A model generated the notes under the pieces. That model was not told the origin of the DNA and made no database searches. It worked only from the letters and a program-made list of their open reading frames with translations. This document shows positions 46,172 through 55,190 of a stretch of DNA of 64,000 bases, one piece after another; within the stretch, counting starts at the first letter, position 1, and each line of letters starts with the position of its first letter. Both the position numbers and the translations under genes were made by a program. The stretch is from CAWBLP01 sp963789495 (GTDB lineage: Bacteria > Pseudomonadota > Alphaproteobacteria > Acetobacterales > Acetobacteraceae): assembly GCA_963789495.1 (NCBI GenBank), contig CAWBLP010000004.1, positions 1 to 64,000 of the forward strand. Reading direction: 5' to 3'.

Positions 46172-49100
46172 ATGGGCCTCTCCGAGATCTTCATTCGACG
46201 GCCGATCGCCACCGCTTTGCTGATGGCCGGCGTCCTGGTGTTCGGCCTCGCGACGTTCACGATGCTGCCGATCGCGGCGCTGCCGAATGTGGATTTTCCC
46301 ACCATCGTGGTGACCGCCCAACTACCCGGCGCCAGTCCGCAGACCATGGCGTCGTCCGTCGCCACGCCGCTGGAACAGCAATTCGCCGCCATCCCGGGCC
46401 TGGCCGAGATGACCTCCACCAGCGGGCTCGGCACCACGCGGATCACCCTGCAATTCGACCTGGCGCGCAACATCGACGGCGCGGCCGGTGACGTGCAGAC
46501 CGCCATCAACGCGGCGAGCGGTCTGCTGCCGAAGAACCTGCCGAAGCCGCCGACCTTCAAGAAGACCAATCCGGCCGCCCGCTCGATCCTGATCTACGCC
46601 GTCAGTTCGGATGCCATGCCGATCCAGGATATGGACAAATATGCGTTCAACGTGCTGGCCGAATCCCTGTCCCGCATCAACGGCGTGTCGCAGGTGAATA
46701 TCGCCGGCGAGCAGATCCCTGCCGTGCATGTGCAGGTCAATCCCGATGCGCTGGCGTCGAGGGGGATCAGCCTGGAAGACGTGCGCAACGCGATCGTCAA
46801 TGCGACGAGCAACGGGCCGAAGGGCAATCTGGAGGGCGGCCAGCAATCCTTCACACTGGACACCAACGATCAGTTGTTCGACGCGGCTTCCTTCCGTCGC
46901 GTGATCGCCGCCTATCGCAATGGCGCCCCGGTTACGCTGCAGGATGTCGGCCACGTCTTCAACGGTTCGGAATCGCCGCGGGCGGGCGGCTGGTTCAACG
47001 GCAAGCGAACCGAGCTGCTGCTGATCCAGCGTGAGCCTGGCGCCAATACGATCCGAGTGGTGGATCAGGTCAAGGCGATGATGCCCGGTCTGGTGGCGTC
47101 GATTCCGCCTTCCGTGCATGTCGACCTGGTGTCCGACCGGTCGCAGAACATTCGCGCCTCGGTGGCGGATGTGGAGCTGACGCTGGCGATCACGGTGGGC
47201 CTGGTCGTGCTGGTGATCTTCCTGTTCCTGCGCAACCTGTGGGCGACAATCATTCCCAGCATCACGGTGCCGCTCGCTTTGGTGGCCACGGCGGGCGTGA
47301 TGTATGTGGCCGGCTTCAATCTCGACAATATCTCACTGATGGCGCTGACGATCTCGGTGGGCTTCGTGGTAGACGACGCCATCGTGATGATCGAGAACAT
47401 CGTCCGCTATATCGAGCAGGGCGAGACTCCGTTTGCCGCGGCGATCAAAGGAGCCGGGCAGATCGGCTTCACCATCGTGTCGATCACCTTCTCGCTGATC
47501 GCCGTCTTCATTCCGTTGCTGTTCATGGGCGGCATCATCGGCCGGTTGTTTCGCGAATTCGCGGTCACGGTCACCGTCGCTGTGATTGCGTCGGCGTTCG
47601 TGTCACTGACCCTGACGCCGATGATGTGCTCACGCTTTCTGCGGCATGAGCGAACGGAGGACAAAGCGCGTTGGAACCGCGCGGCGGAGCGCTTCTTCGA
47701 TGCGACGCTGCGGGTCTATGACCGTGGTCTGGGCTGGGTGTTTCGCCATCAGCCGCTGGTTCTGGCGGGCACGCTGGGGCTGATTGCTCTGACCGGCGTG
47801 TTGTACATCTACGTGCCAAAAGGGTTCATTCCGCAGCAGGACACCGGCTTCATCTTCGGCATGGCGCAGGCCCGCCAGGACATCTCGTTCTCGGCGATGG
47901 CGGAGCTGGAGCGGGAGATTTCCGGCATCGTGCTGAAGGACCCTGCGGTGTATGCAGTCGTCGGATTCGCCGGCGCCACCGGGTACAACCCGAGCGAGAA
48001 CACCGCTCGCATGTTCATCCAGTTGAAGCCGTTCGGTGAACGCGACGATGTTGCCGCCGTCATCCGTCGCCTGAAGCCGCAGATCGCGCGTCTGCAAGGT
48101 GTACGCTTCTTCATGCAGGCCGGGCAGGATGTGACGATCGGCACGCACCTGACGCAGGCGCAATACCAATACACGCTGACCGACACAGACGATGGCGAAC
48201 TGAACCATTGGGCGCCAATCCTGTTGCAGCACATGCGAGGGATGAAGCTGCTGACCGACGTCGCATCGGATCAGCAGATCGCTTCGTCCCACATCGCCGT
48301 GAACGTGGACCGCGATGCCGCCTATCGGTTGGGCCTGTCCATGAAGCTGGTCGACCAGACCCTGTACGATGCGTTCGGTCAGGAACAAGTGGCAACGATC
48401 TACACGGATTCCTCGCAGCAGAAGGTGATCCTGGAGGTCGAGCCGCAATTCCAGGCCAGCCCTGACGCCTTGTCGCATATCCATGTCGCGTCTGCGTCCG
48501 GGGCACAGGTCCCGCTGTCAGCCGTTGCGCATTATGGTTACACGGTCGAGCCTTTAACGGTGAACCATCAGGGCGTGTTCCCGGCGGTAACGCTGTCGTT
48601 CAACCTGGCACGCGGCGTGGCGATCGGCCAGGCGGTGGATGCTATCGACAAGATGCAGGCGACGCTGCATGTGCCGGGGACGTTGCATGGCTCGTTCCAG
48701 GGATCCGCCCAGGCGTTTCGCGCCTCGCTGTCTTCCACTCCGTTGCTGGTCGCCGCGGCAATTCTGGTGGTCTATATCGTGCTGGGAATGCTCTATGAGA
48801 GCTTCATCCATCCCCTGACAATTCTGTCCGCATTGCCGTCCGCCGGCGTGGGCGCGCTGCTTATGCTGATGCTGTGCGGATACGAGCTCAGCCTGGTGGC
48901 GTTGATCGGAGTCATTCTGCTGATCGGCATCGTCAAGAAGAACGCGATCATGATGATCGACTTCGCCCTGGACGCGGAACGGCGCGAGGGCGTTGCCCCG
49001 CTGCAGGCGATCCATCAGGCCTGCCTGCTGCGCTTCCGCCCGATCATGATGACCACGATGTGTGCCTTGTTCGGTGGTCTGCCACTGGCGCTGGGTCATG

Positions 49101-49291
49101 GCGCGGGGTCGGAGCTACGCCGGCCGCTGGGGATCGCGATCATCGGCGGACTTCTCGTTTCGCAGGTGCTGACGCTCTACACCACTCCGGTGGTCTATCT
49201 GTATCTGGATCGCCTGGCGCGATCACTGGCGCCCTGGCGACGCCCGGGACACGAGCCGCGCGCGACACAGGCATCGGAGACCGCCGATTGA
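46172..49291 (+). CDS. RND family multidrug efflux transporter
   Basis: This 1039-residue inner-membrane pump starts MGLSEIFIRRPIATALLMAG, with two large periplasmic loops and two sets of six transmembrane helices. The proton-relay Asp pair is visible in VGFVVDDAIVMIENIVR, and the second half has ILLIGIVKKNAIMMIDFALD. The closest resemblance is to MdtB/MdtC-type hydrophobic substrate pumps. It is co-transcribed with the adaptor. No outer-membrane factor gene follows. Confidence 0.93.
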   Translation: MGLSEIFIRRPIATALLMAGVLVFGLATFTMLPIAALPNVDFPTIVVTAQLPGASPQTMASSVATPLEQQFAAIPGLAEMTSTSGLGTTRITLQFDLARNIDGAAGDVQTAINAASGLLPKNLPKPPTFKKTNPAARSILIYAVSSDAMPIQDMDKYAFNVLAESLSRINGVSQVNIAGEQIPAVHVQVNPDALASRGISLEDVRNAIVNATSNGPKGNLEGGQQSFTLDTNDQLFDAASFRRVIAAYRNGAPVTLQDVGHVFNGSESPRAGGWFNGKRTELLLIQREPGANTIRVVDQVKAMMPGLVASIPPSVHVDLVSDRSQNIRASVADVELTLAITVGLVVLVIFLFLRNLWATIIPSITVPLALVATAGVMYVAGFNLDNISLMALTISVGFVVDDAIVMIENIVRYIEQGETPFAAAIKGAGQIGFTIVSITFSLIAVFIPLLFMGGIIGRLFREFAVTVTVAVIASAFVSLTLTPMMCSRFLRHERTEDKARWNRAAERFFDATLRVYDRGLGWVFRHQPLVLAGTLGLIALTGVLYIYVPKGFIPQQDTGFIFGMAQARQDISFSAMAELEREISGIVLKDPAVYAVVGFAGATGYNPSENTARMFIQLKPFGERDDVAAVIRRLKPQIARLQGVRFFMQAGQDVTIGTHLTQAQYQYTLTDTDDGELNHWAPILLQHMRGMKLLTDVASDQQIASSHIAVNVDRDAAYRLGLSMKLVDQTLYDAFGQEQVATIYTDSSQQKVILEVEPQFQASPDALSHIHVASASGAQVPLSAVAHYGYTVEPLTVNHQGVFPAVTLSFNLARGVAIGQAVDAIDKMQATLHVPGTLHGSFQGSAQAFRASLSSTPLLVAAAILVVYIVLGMLYESFIHPLTILSALPSAGVGALLMLMLCGYELSLVALIGVILLIGIVKKNAIMMIDFALDAERREGVAPLQAIHQACLLRFRPIMMTTMCALFGGLPLALGHGAGSELRRPLGIAIIGGLLVSQVLTLYTTPVVYLYLDRLARSLAPWRRPGHEPRATQASETAD

Positions 49292-49598
49292 TCCGGGGCA
49301 GTCGTCGCAACGCCTGGCGTTTCCAACCGTGCCACAGCGGAGAAGAACTCGCGCGCTCGCCAGCATATTGCTGCACGAAGGTGACGCACGAATTTCCGTC
49401 GCCGCAGGTGAGTGACTGACGCGGAATAACCGGGCCGGCAGGCGCCGGCGGTGCGTACCCCGTCGTGGTCGGCGCAGGTCGGACACCCACGGCTTTCGCT
49501 GCCGCACGCAGCAGAGTCGTGGATGGCTGGCCTGCACCACGATCCGCCGCTCTGATGGAGCACTGATTCCGCGTCAGGCCCTAATGCGGCTCCAACGA
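49292..49598. other. Intergenic region after the RND pump
   Basis: No gene can be supported. A minus-strand frame includes LTCGDGNSCVTFVQQY and reads smoothly, but it lacks a clear start with ribosome site and overlaps the pump gene end. I treat it as probably non-coding. Confidence 0.4.
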
Positions 49599-50498
49599 CT
49601 AGCCACTCGCCTTGGCGCCCGCCCGACGCGCATCCTCCAGCACTTCATGCGCCAGCGGCAGCATCGCATAGTCGACCATCGCGCCGTGATAGCTCACCGC
49701 ACCCTGCCCGGCCTTCTCGGCTGCCTCAAAAGCCGCAAGCAGGCCTTCGAAATAGGCCACCTCCTCCGGCGTCGGCGTGAACACGGCATTGGCCACCGGA
49801 ACATGCGAAGGATGCATCACCGCAACGCCTGTGTATCCCAGGTCGCGCGCGCGACGGATCAGCCGTTCCACCGCCGCCAGATCATTCTGCGGCGTGCCGA
49901 ATATTCCCGCCAGCGGATACATCGCCCCACCGGCGCGGCTATCCAGCACCAGCTTGGAGGCAAGATACAGTTGCTCGGTGCCATCCGTCGTCGCGCGAAA
50001 ACCAAACGCGCGGGCAAAGTCGCCGGAAACCGGGCCACTCAACGCGCCGTGGATGCCCTTCACCCGCGGGCTCGCCTTGGCCAGGTCACGCGCGGAATAC
50101 ATGCCCTCGGCGGTTTCCGGCAGCGGCAGAATGCCGACGCTGCCGTGCGGCAGACCGGCCCGGCCCTCCGCATAGCCCAGTAGGTCATGGAGGCGGTGGA
50201 TTTCCGCCACGCTCGCCGTCTTCGGCAGCACGATCGCCGTGCAGCCTTCGGTCACCGCCGCCGCAATTTCATCAGCCGTGCGCTCCGACAGCGGGTTAAC
50301 CCGGATGAACGCACCGACGCCGGCCGCATGGAGTTCGGCGATTTCCTCCTTCAGATATCGCATGGCCGCCGGCTTGTGCTCGGGCGGCACCGAATCCTCG
50401 ATATCCAACACCACGGCACCTGGCGACACGCGCAACGCCTTGCCGACCCAGTCGCGGCGATGCGCCGGCACAAACAATGCAGAGCGGATGGGCCACAT
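49599..50498 (-). CDS. HpcH/CitE-type CoA ester lyase
   Basis: The start MWPIRSALFVPAHRRDW leads into a TIM barrel with GAVVLDIEDSVPPEHK, FIRVNPLS, AIVLPKTASV and GPVSGDFARAFGF, motifs of the citrate-lyase beta/malyl-CoA lyase family. About 299 residues. It would cleave or form a CoA thioester such as malyl- or citramalyl-CoA. The exact substrate is not set by sequence. It lies near an acyl-CoA dehydrogenase gene in the same orientation. Confidence 0.85.
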   Translation of the reverse strand: MWPIRSALFVPAHRRDWVGKALRVSPGAVVLDIEDSVPPEHKPAAMRYLKEEIAELHAAGVGAFIRVNPLSERTADEIAAAVTEGCTAIVLPKTASVAEIHRLHDLLGYAEGRAGLPHGSVGILPLPETAEGMYSARDLAKASPRVKGIHGALSGPVSGDFARAFGFRATTDGTEQLYLASKLVLDSRAGGAMYPLAGIFGTPQNDLAAVERLIRRARDLGYTGVAVMHPSHVPVANAVFTPTPEEVAYFEGLLAAFEAAEKAGQGAVSYHGAMVDYAMLPLAHEVLEDARRAGAKASG

Positions 50499-50567
50499 CG
50501 ATGGTGTCTCCCCTGATCGAACCATGAAGGCTGCTATCTCCCCGCGCGCCCGCTCTGGCAAGAGCGC

Positions 50568-50987
50568 TCAAGGCAGCTCCGGCAGCGGTGAAATTCTTTG
50601 CCCGACGGCGATCAGAATGAATGGCATCCCATCCGCGCCATGCCAAAACACCATGCGGTTCACGGACTGGCTGGCGGCCGCCGGCTGTCCGGCCAGCATG
50701 GAGAAGTCGATCCGCAACACCCTGCCCCACTGCTTGCTCCGCGTGGTCAGCGACTGATCGAGCCGGATGTTCTTGCGCAGCGCGGGGATCAATGAGAGGC
50801 AAGCGTTGCGAAATGTGACATCGTCAGGAACCACGGTTTCGCCTTCAGGATCCAGTGGCGGCGGATTGGAGACCATCGGCGGAATCGAGGTGGCGTAGGA
50901 CTGGCCGAAGACCGGCGCATGCAGGCACAATCCCAGCAGCAGTGCCGCCCCCGCCAGACACAGCCGTCGCCCCAGCCTTTCACGCAT
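50568..50987 (-). CDS. Hypothetical secreted protein
   Basis: The 139-residue protein has a signal peptide (LCLAGAALLLGLCLHAPVFGQ, cleaved near residue 29) and a mature part of ~110 residues with FRNACLSLIPALRKNIRLD and NRMVFWHGADGMPFILIAVG. I recognise no family. It lies 15 bp upstream of (that is, its start is just past) the acyl-CoA dehydrogenase stop and could be co-transcribed with it. Confidence 0.65.
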   Translation of the reverse strand: MRERLGRRLCLAGAALLLGLCLHAPVFGQSYATSIPPMVSNPPPLDPEGETVVPDDVTFRNACLSLIPALRKNIRLDQSLTTRSKQWGRVLRIDFSMLAGQPAAASQSVNRMVFWHGADGMPFILIAVGQRISPLPELP

Positions 50988-51001
50988 TACACCGGCCAGG
51001 G

Positions 51002-52162
51002 TCAGTAGGATTTCGGCAGGCCGAGAGCGCGTTCGGCAACGTAGTTCAGCACCATCTCCTGGCTGACCGGCGCGATTAGCGGCAAGATCGATTCACGAAA
51101 GTAGCGTTCTACGTGAAACTCCTTTGCGTAGCCCATGCCGCCATGCGTGCGCACCGCGCGTGAGGCTGACTTGAAGAACAGTTCAGCGCACAGATACTTC
51201 GCCGCATTCACCTGCGGACCGCACTCCTCACCGTTGTCGTACATTGTCGCTGCCTTGAGCAGAATCAGTTCTGCAGCTTGCTGTTCGATCCAGCATTCCG
51301 CCAGCGGATGCTGGATCGCCTGGTTCTGACCGATCGGCCGGCCGAACACCACGCGCTCCTTGGCGTAGTTCACCGCCTTGTCCAGCACGTAGCGCGAGGC
51401 ACCCAGAATGCCGGCCGCCACGATGATGCGCTCGGAGTTCAGCCCATGCAGCAAGTACTGGAAGCCACGACCTTCCTCGCCGATGCGATCCTCCATCGGG
51501 ATTTCCAGTCCATCGATGAACAATGCATTTGAGTCGACCGCGTTGCGGCCCATTTTCTCGATCTGCCGCACCTCCACCTTGCTCCGGTCCAGATCAGTAT
51601 AAAACAGCGTCATCCCGGCGCTCGGCCGGACGCTGTCCTCGAATTTTTGCGTGCGCGTCAGCAGCAGAATCTTGTTTGCGACCTGTGCGGTGGAGGTCCA
51701 CACCTTGCGCCCATTCACCACGTAACGATCGTTCATGCGGGTGGCGAAGGTGCGGATATGCGTGGTGTCCAGCCCCACATCCGGTTCCGTCACGCCGAAG
51801 CAGGCGCGGTCGGTGCCGTCGATGATGCGGGGCAGATGGCGACGCTTCTGCTCATCGGTGCCGAACTTCACGATCGGCTGGCAACCGAACATGTTCATGT
51901 GCAGTGTGGAGCAGGCGTTGAAGCCGAGCCGGCCGACTTCGGACATGATGATGGCGGCTTCGGTCAGGCCAAGCCCGGCACCGCCCACGTCCTCGGGAAA
52001 GATGGCACCGAACCAGCCGGCCTCGGCGAAGGCACGCGAGAATTCATGCGGGAATTCGTGGTTCAGGTCCTTGCGATACCAATAGTCGTCACCGAACTGG
52101 GCACAGATTCGCCCGATACTGTCACGGATCTGCTGCTGTTCTTCGGTGAGGCTGAAATTCAT
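51002..52162 (-). CDS. Acyl-CoA dehydrogenase
   Basis: The 386-residue flavoprotein begins MNFSLTEEQQQIRDSIGRIC, with the FAD/substrate regions DRACFGVTEPDVGLDT and YVVNGRKVWTSTAQVANK and the C-terminal helices including RTHGGMGYAKEFHVERYFRE. It catalyses alpha-beta dehydrogenation of an acyl-CoA. The start is chosen at the conserved N-terminus; longer in-frame extensions are unlikely. A CoA lyase and a GMC oxidoreductase are neighbours. Confidence 0.9.
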   Translation of the reverse strand: MNFSLTEEQQQIRDSIGRICAQFGDDYWYRKDLNHEFPHEFSRAFAEAGWFGAIFPEDVGGAGLGLTEAAIIMSEVGRLGFNACSTLHMNMFGCQPIVKFGTDEQKRRHLPRIIDGTDRACFGVTEPDVGLDTTHIRTFATRMNDRYVVNGRKVWTSTAQVANKILLLTRTQKFEDSVRPSAGMTLFYTDLDRSKVEVRQIEKMGRNAVDSNALFIDGLEIPMEDRIGEEGRGFQYLLHGLNSERIIVAAGILGASRYVLDKAVNYAKERVVFGRPIGQNQAIQHPLAECWIEQQAAELILLKAATMYDNGEECGPQVNAAKYLCAELFFKSASRAVRTHGGMGYAKEFHVERYFRESILPLIAPVSQEMVLNYVAERALGLPKSY

Positions 52163-52292
52163 CGACCGTCTCCGTCCCTGAGGGGGCGCCTGAGGGGGCG
52201 AGTGTGAGCAAGCGGTGTCAAAGGGCCGGCAGTCAAAGCGGCCCCTGCCCACACCGGCATCGCAAGCCTCGCGTCCACAGGCGACAACGCCG

Positions 52293-53921
52293 TTATGCCG
52301 CCTGCTTTCGTCCGGCACTACCCCGGGCATCTTCGCGGATCATCGCCGCTCCCTTCTCCGCGATCATGATCGTCGGCGCATTCGTGTTGGTGGAGGTCAC
52401 CGCCGGCATCACCGATGCATCCACCACGCGCAGCCGTTCCAGCCCGTGCACGCGCAGCCGGTCATCCACCACCGCCATGACATCCGACCCCATCTTGCAG
52501 GTGCAGGTGGCGTGGAACACGGTCCCGCCGGTGCGGCGCGCATAATCCAGCAGATCGTCATCGCTCTGCGCCGCCTGGCCGGGCACGGTTTCCGCGATGA
52601 CGTATTTCGCCAGCGCCGGGGCAGCGAACAGGCGGCGGATGAAGCGCAGGCCGCCGACCACAGCACGCCGATCGGTCTCCTCGCTCAGGTAGCGTGGATT
52701 GATCGACGGCGGATCTTCCGGCCGGTTCGACTTCGCCTCCACATAACCGCGGCTGAGCGGACGCATCTGCCACATTCCCGCGGTCATACCAGGCTTGTGG
52801 TCCAGCTTGCGGACCGGTCCGGCCGCATAACTGCCGGGTGCGAACAGCACCTGCACGTCCGGTGTAGCGGATTCCTCCAGGACCTTGACCGACGCGGCCA
52901 CCAGGGACGCGGCGTAGGTCAGAATGCCCTTGCCGGTCAGCGCATAGCGCATCACCTCGCCGGCCAGGCGCACGCCGCGCGACTTCTCGTTCAGCGTGCG
53001 CGCGCCCTTCACATCGCAGGACACGCGGGCGAGGAAGTGGTCCTGCAGGTTCCTGCCGACCCCGCGCAATACGTGCCGCACGGTGATGCCGACCCGATCC
53101 AGATGGTCGGGATCGCCGATCCCGGAGAGCTGCAGGATATGCGGCGAACCGACCGCGCCCGCGGAGAGAATCACCTCGGCGGCGGCATCGACGCGCTCGA
53201 CCGTGCCGTTGCGGGCATACTCCACGCCAACGGCGCGATTGCCGTCCAGCACGATCCGATGCACCAGCGCGCCGGTGATAACCTGCAAGTTCGGCCGCTT
53301 CATAGCCGGACGCAGATAGCTCCGCGCGGCGCTGGCGCGGAACCGTCCGCCGCGCGTCTGCTGCACCCAGCCGATACCATCCCCCGCCCCAGCCGCCAGG
53401 TCGTTGACGTCGGCGCGATATTCCATGCCGATCTGCTTCCCCGCCTCGATCGCGGCGTGGCAGAGCTCCGGCATATCCGCCGTCCGGGATGTGAACAGCG
53501 GGCCGCCAGCACCGTGCGTCGTGTCGGCCCCCCCTTCCCAGTTCTCGGCACGCTTGAAGAACGGCAGCACGTCCTCCCACGACCAGCCGCGATTGCCCAG
53601 CTGGCCCCAATGGTCGAAGTCCTCCGGCTGACCGCGGACATAGATCATGCCGTTGATCGAGCTCGATCCACCCAGCACACGCCCGCGCGGATAGGCGATG
53701 GCGCGGCCGGCCGTGCCGGGGTCCGGTTCGGCCTTGAATCCCCAGGTCAGGGTGGGATGGTCGAGCAGCTTCATGTAGCCGGCGGGGATATGGATCAGCG
53801 GATTCCAGTCACGTCCCCCGGCTTCCAGCAGGACGACGCGCGTGCCGGGGTCTTCGGTCAGCCGATTGGCCAGCACGCAGCCGGCCGAACCGGCACCGAT
53901 GATCACGTAGTCCGCCTGCAT
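52293..53921 (-). CDS. GMC-family FAD oxidoreductase (choline dehydrogenase-like)
   Basis: The 543-residue enzyme begins MQADYVIIGAGSAGCVLANRL (FAD-binding GxGxxG) and contains LGGSSSINGMIYVRGQPEDF (GMC signature 1), LSAGAVGSPHILQLSGIG (signature 2) and a C-terminal FHATCTCKMG with VVDASVMPAVTSTNTNAP. It oxidises an alcohol with FAD. Substrate unknown. It is divergent from the HpcH-type aldolase gene. Confidence 0.92.
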   Translation of the reverse strand: MQADYVIIGAGSAGCVLANRLTEDPGTRVVLLEAGGRDWNPLIHIPAGYMKLLDHPTLTWGFKAEPDPGTAGRAIAYPRGRVLGGSSSINGMIYVRGQPEDFDHWGQLGNRGWSWEDVLPFFKRAENWEGGADTTHGAGGPLFTSRTADMPELCHAAIEAGKQIGMEYRADVNDLAAGAGDGIGWVQQTRGGRFRASAARSYLRPAMKRPNLQVITGALVHRIVLDGNRAVGVEYARNGTVERVDAAAEVILSAGAVGSPHILQLSGIGDPDHLDRVGITVRHVLRGVGRNLQDHFLARVSCDVKGARTLNEKSRGVRLAGEVMRYALTGKGILTYAASLVAASVKVLEESATPDVQVLFAPGSYAAGPVRKLDHKPGMTAGMWQMRPLSRGYVEAKSNRPEDPPSINPRYLSEETDRRAVVGGLRFIRRLFAAPALAKYVIAETVPGQAAQSDDDLLDYARRTGGTVFHATCTCKMGSDVMAVVDDRLRVHGLERLRVVDASVMPAVTSTNTNAPTIMIAEKGAAMIREDARGSAGRKQAA

Positions 53922-54043
53922 GGCCGTATCCCCCATCGGCGGACCAGCCGCCTTGTGCGGCATCTAACGGCCAGCCGCCCCTTGTGCCAACCCGGGAGCC
54001 GCCGTCACTGTAGGGTCAGATTTGCCAAATGGGGGAAACCGGC

Positions 54044-54817
54044 ATGCAAGCCAATCCGATGCGCGCGGGGGTGGAGCGCGGCGAAGTTCAGATCGGCACG
54101 TGGGTCACCATGCTGCGCAACCCGGCCATCCTGTCCTTGCTGAAAGCCGCGGGCCTGGACTTTGCGCGGGTGGACATGGAGCACACCGGGCTGACCATCG
54201 AGCGCGTTGCCGACATGGCGGTGCTGGCGCGGGCACTGAACTTCCCGATCGCGGTGCGGCCGCCCAAGGCCAATCGCGAATGGATCACCCGGCTCCTGGA
54301 TGTTGGCGTGTGGAACCTGCACTGCCCGCAGGTGGAATCCGCGGCGCATGCGGCCGAGATCGTCGCGGCATCGCGTTATGCTCCGCGCGGGTTGCGCGGC
54401 AATGGTGGCCTGAGCCCAGCCACCGAGTTCGAGACCACCGGTTCGGTGGCAGAACGCCGCGCCTTCGCCAATCGGCAGGTATTCGTCACTGTGATGCTGG
54501 AGACCGACGCGGCCTTCGCGGACCTGGACGCGATTGCCGCAATGGACGGGATTGATGCGCTCACGCTGGGCCCGGCCGATCTGGCGCAGGATCTTGGTGT
54601 GGCCGGTACGCCGGATGAGGCGCGGGTGATGGACGAACGACGCGATCTGGTCCTTGCGGCGGCAAAGAAGCACGGCAAGACCTGCGCCATGCTGGCCTCG
54701 AGTTTCGAGCAGGTGCAGCAGTGGAAACAGGCTGGCGCGCTGCTGCTGGCCTATTCCAGCGATGCCGAGGTGCTGCGCAGCGGCTTCAGCCAGGCGATGG
54801 CGCGGATCAAGGGATAG
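54044..54817 (+). CDS. HpcH/HpaI-type aldolase
   Basis: The 258-residue protein starts MQANPMRAGVERGEVQIGTW, chosen because GGGGGA sits seven bases upstream. Motifs are DFARVDMEHTGLTIE, RPPKANREWITRLLD and VMLETDAAFADLDAIAA, with TLGPADLAQDLG toward the end. It belongs to the class II pyruvate-dependent aldolases (2-keto-3-deoxy acid type), cleaving a hydroxy-oxo acid to pyruvate and an aldehyde. An ATG at 54029 is the alternative. Confidence 0.85.
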   Translation: MQANPMRAGVERGEVQIGTWVTMLRNPAILSLLKAAGLDFARVDMEHTGLTIERVADMAVLARALNFPIAVRPPKANREWITRLLDVGVWNLHCPQVESAAHAAEIVAASRYAPRGLRGNGGLSPATEFETTGSVAERRAFANRQVFVTVMLETDAAFADLDAIAAMDGIDALTLGPADLAQDLGVAGTPDEARVMDERRDLVLAAAKKHGKTCAMLASSFEQVQQWKQAGALLLAYSSDAEVLRSGFSQAMARIKG

Positions 54818-55190
54818 CCCGCGCTCCCAGCGGGTCTCCCCCGTGGACGCAGCGTGGTGAGAGGCAGGAAGGATCAGGCGTTGCCGCCGGGCCTCGCCGC
54901 CGAACCCTGCTGCTGGACCTCGTCGCCGAACCCCGTCGTCGTGGCCGGGCTGGACCTGGCTGGACCGGGCCATCTACCCCCGACAGAGCGTGCAACGGGC
55001 GGATCCGACCCGATCGTTCCGGCGGCGATGGCCAGCTCAATCCCGGCCAAGGCGCGGCGGTTGGACCGCGTGGTTGCCCGGGGCGGCTGGAAGGGCGGTT
55101 GGACCACGCGATTGACCGGTGCGGTCGGACCCGACGGTTGGACTGGGCGGTTGCCCGAAGCGGTTGGACGAGGAGGGTCGAATGCCCGCC
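54818..55190. other. Intergenic region with short GC-rich repeats
   Basis: From about 55060 to 55180 the minus strand reads GTCCAACCGC, GGCAACCGCCC, GTCCAACCGT and similar decamers in loose succession. No gene is supported; the open frame across it is Pro/Arg-rich and overlaps the kinase gene. The repeats may be a decayed minisatellite-like array. Confidence 0.5.
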
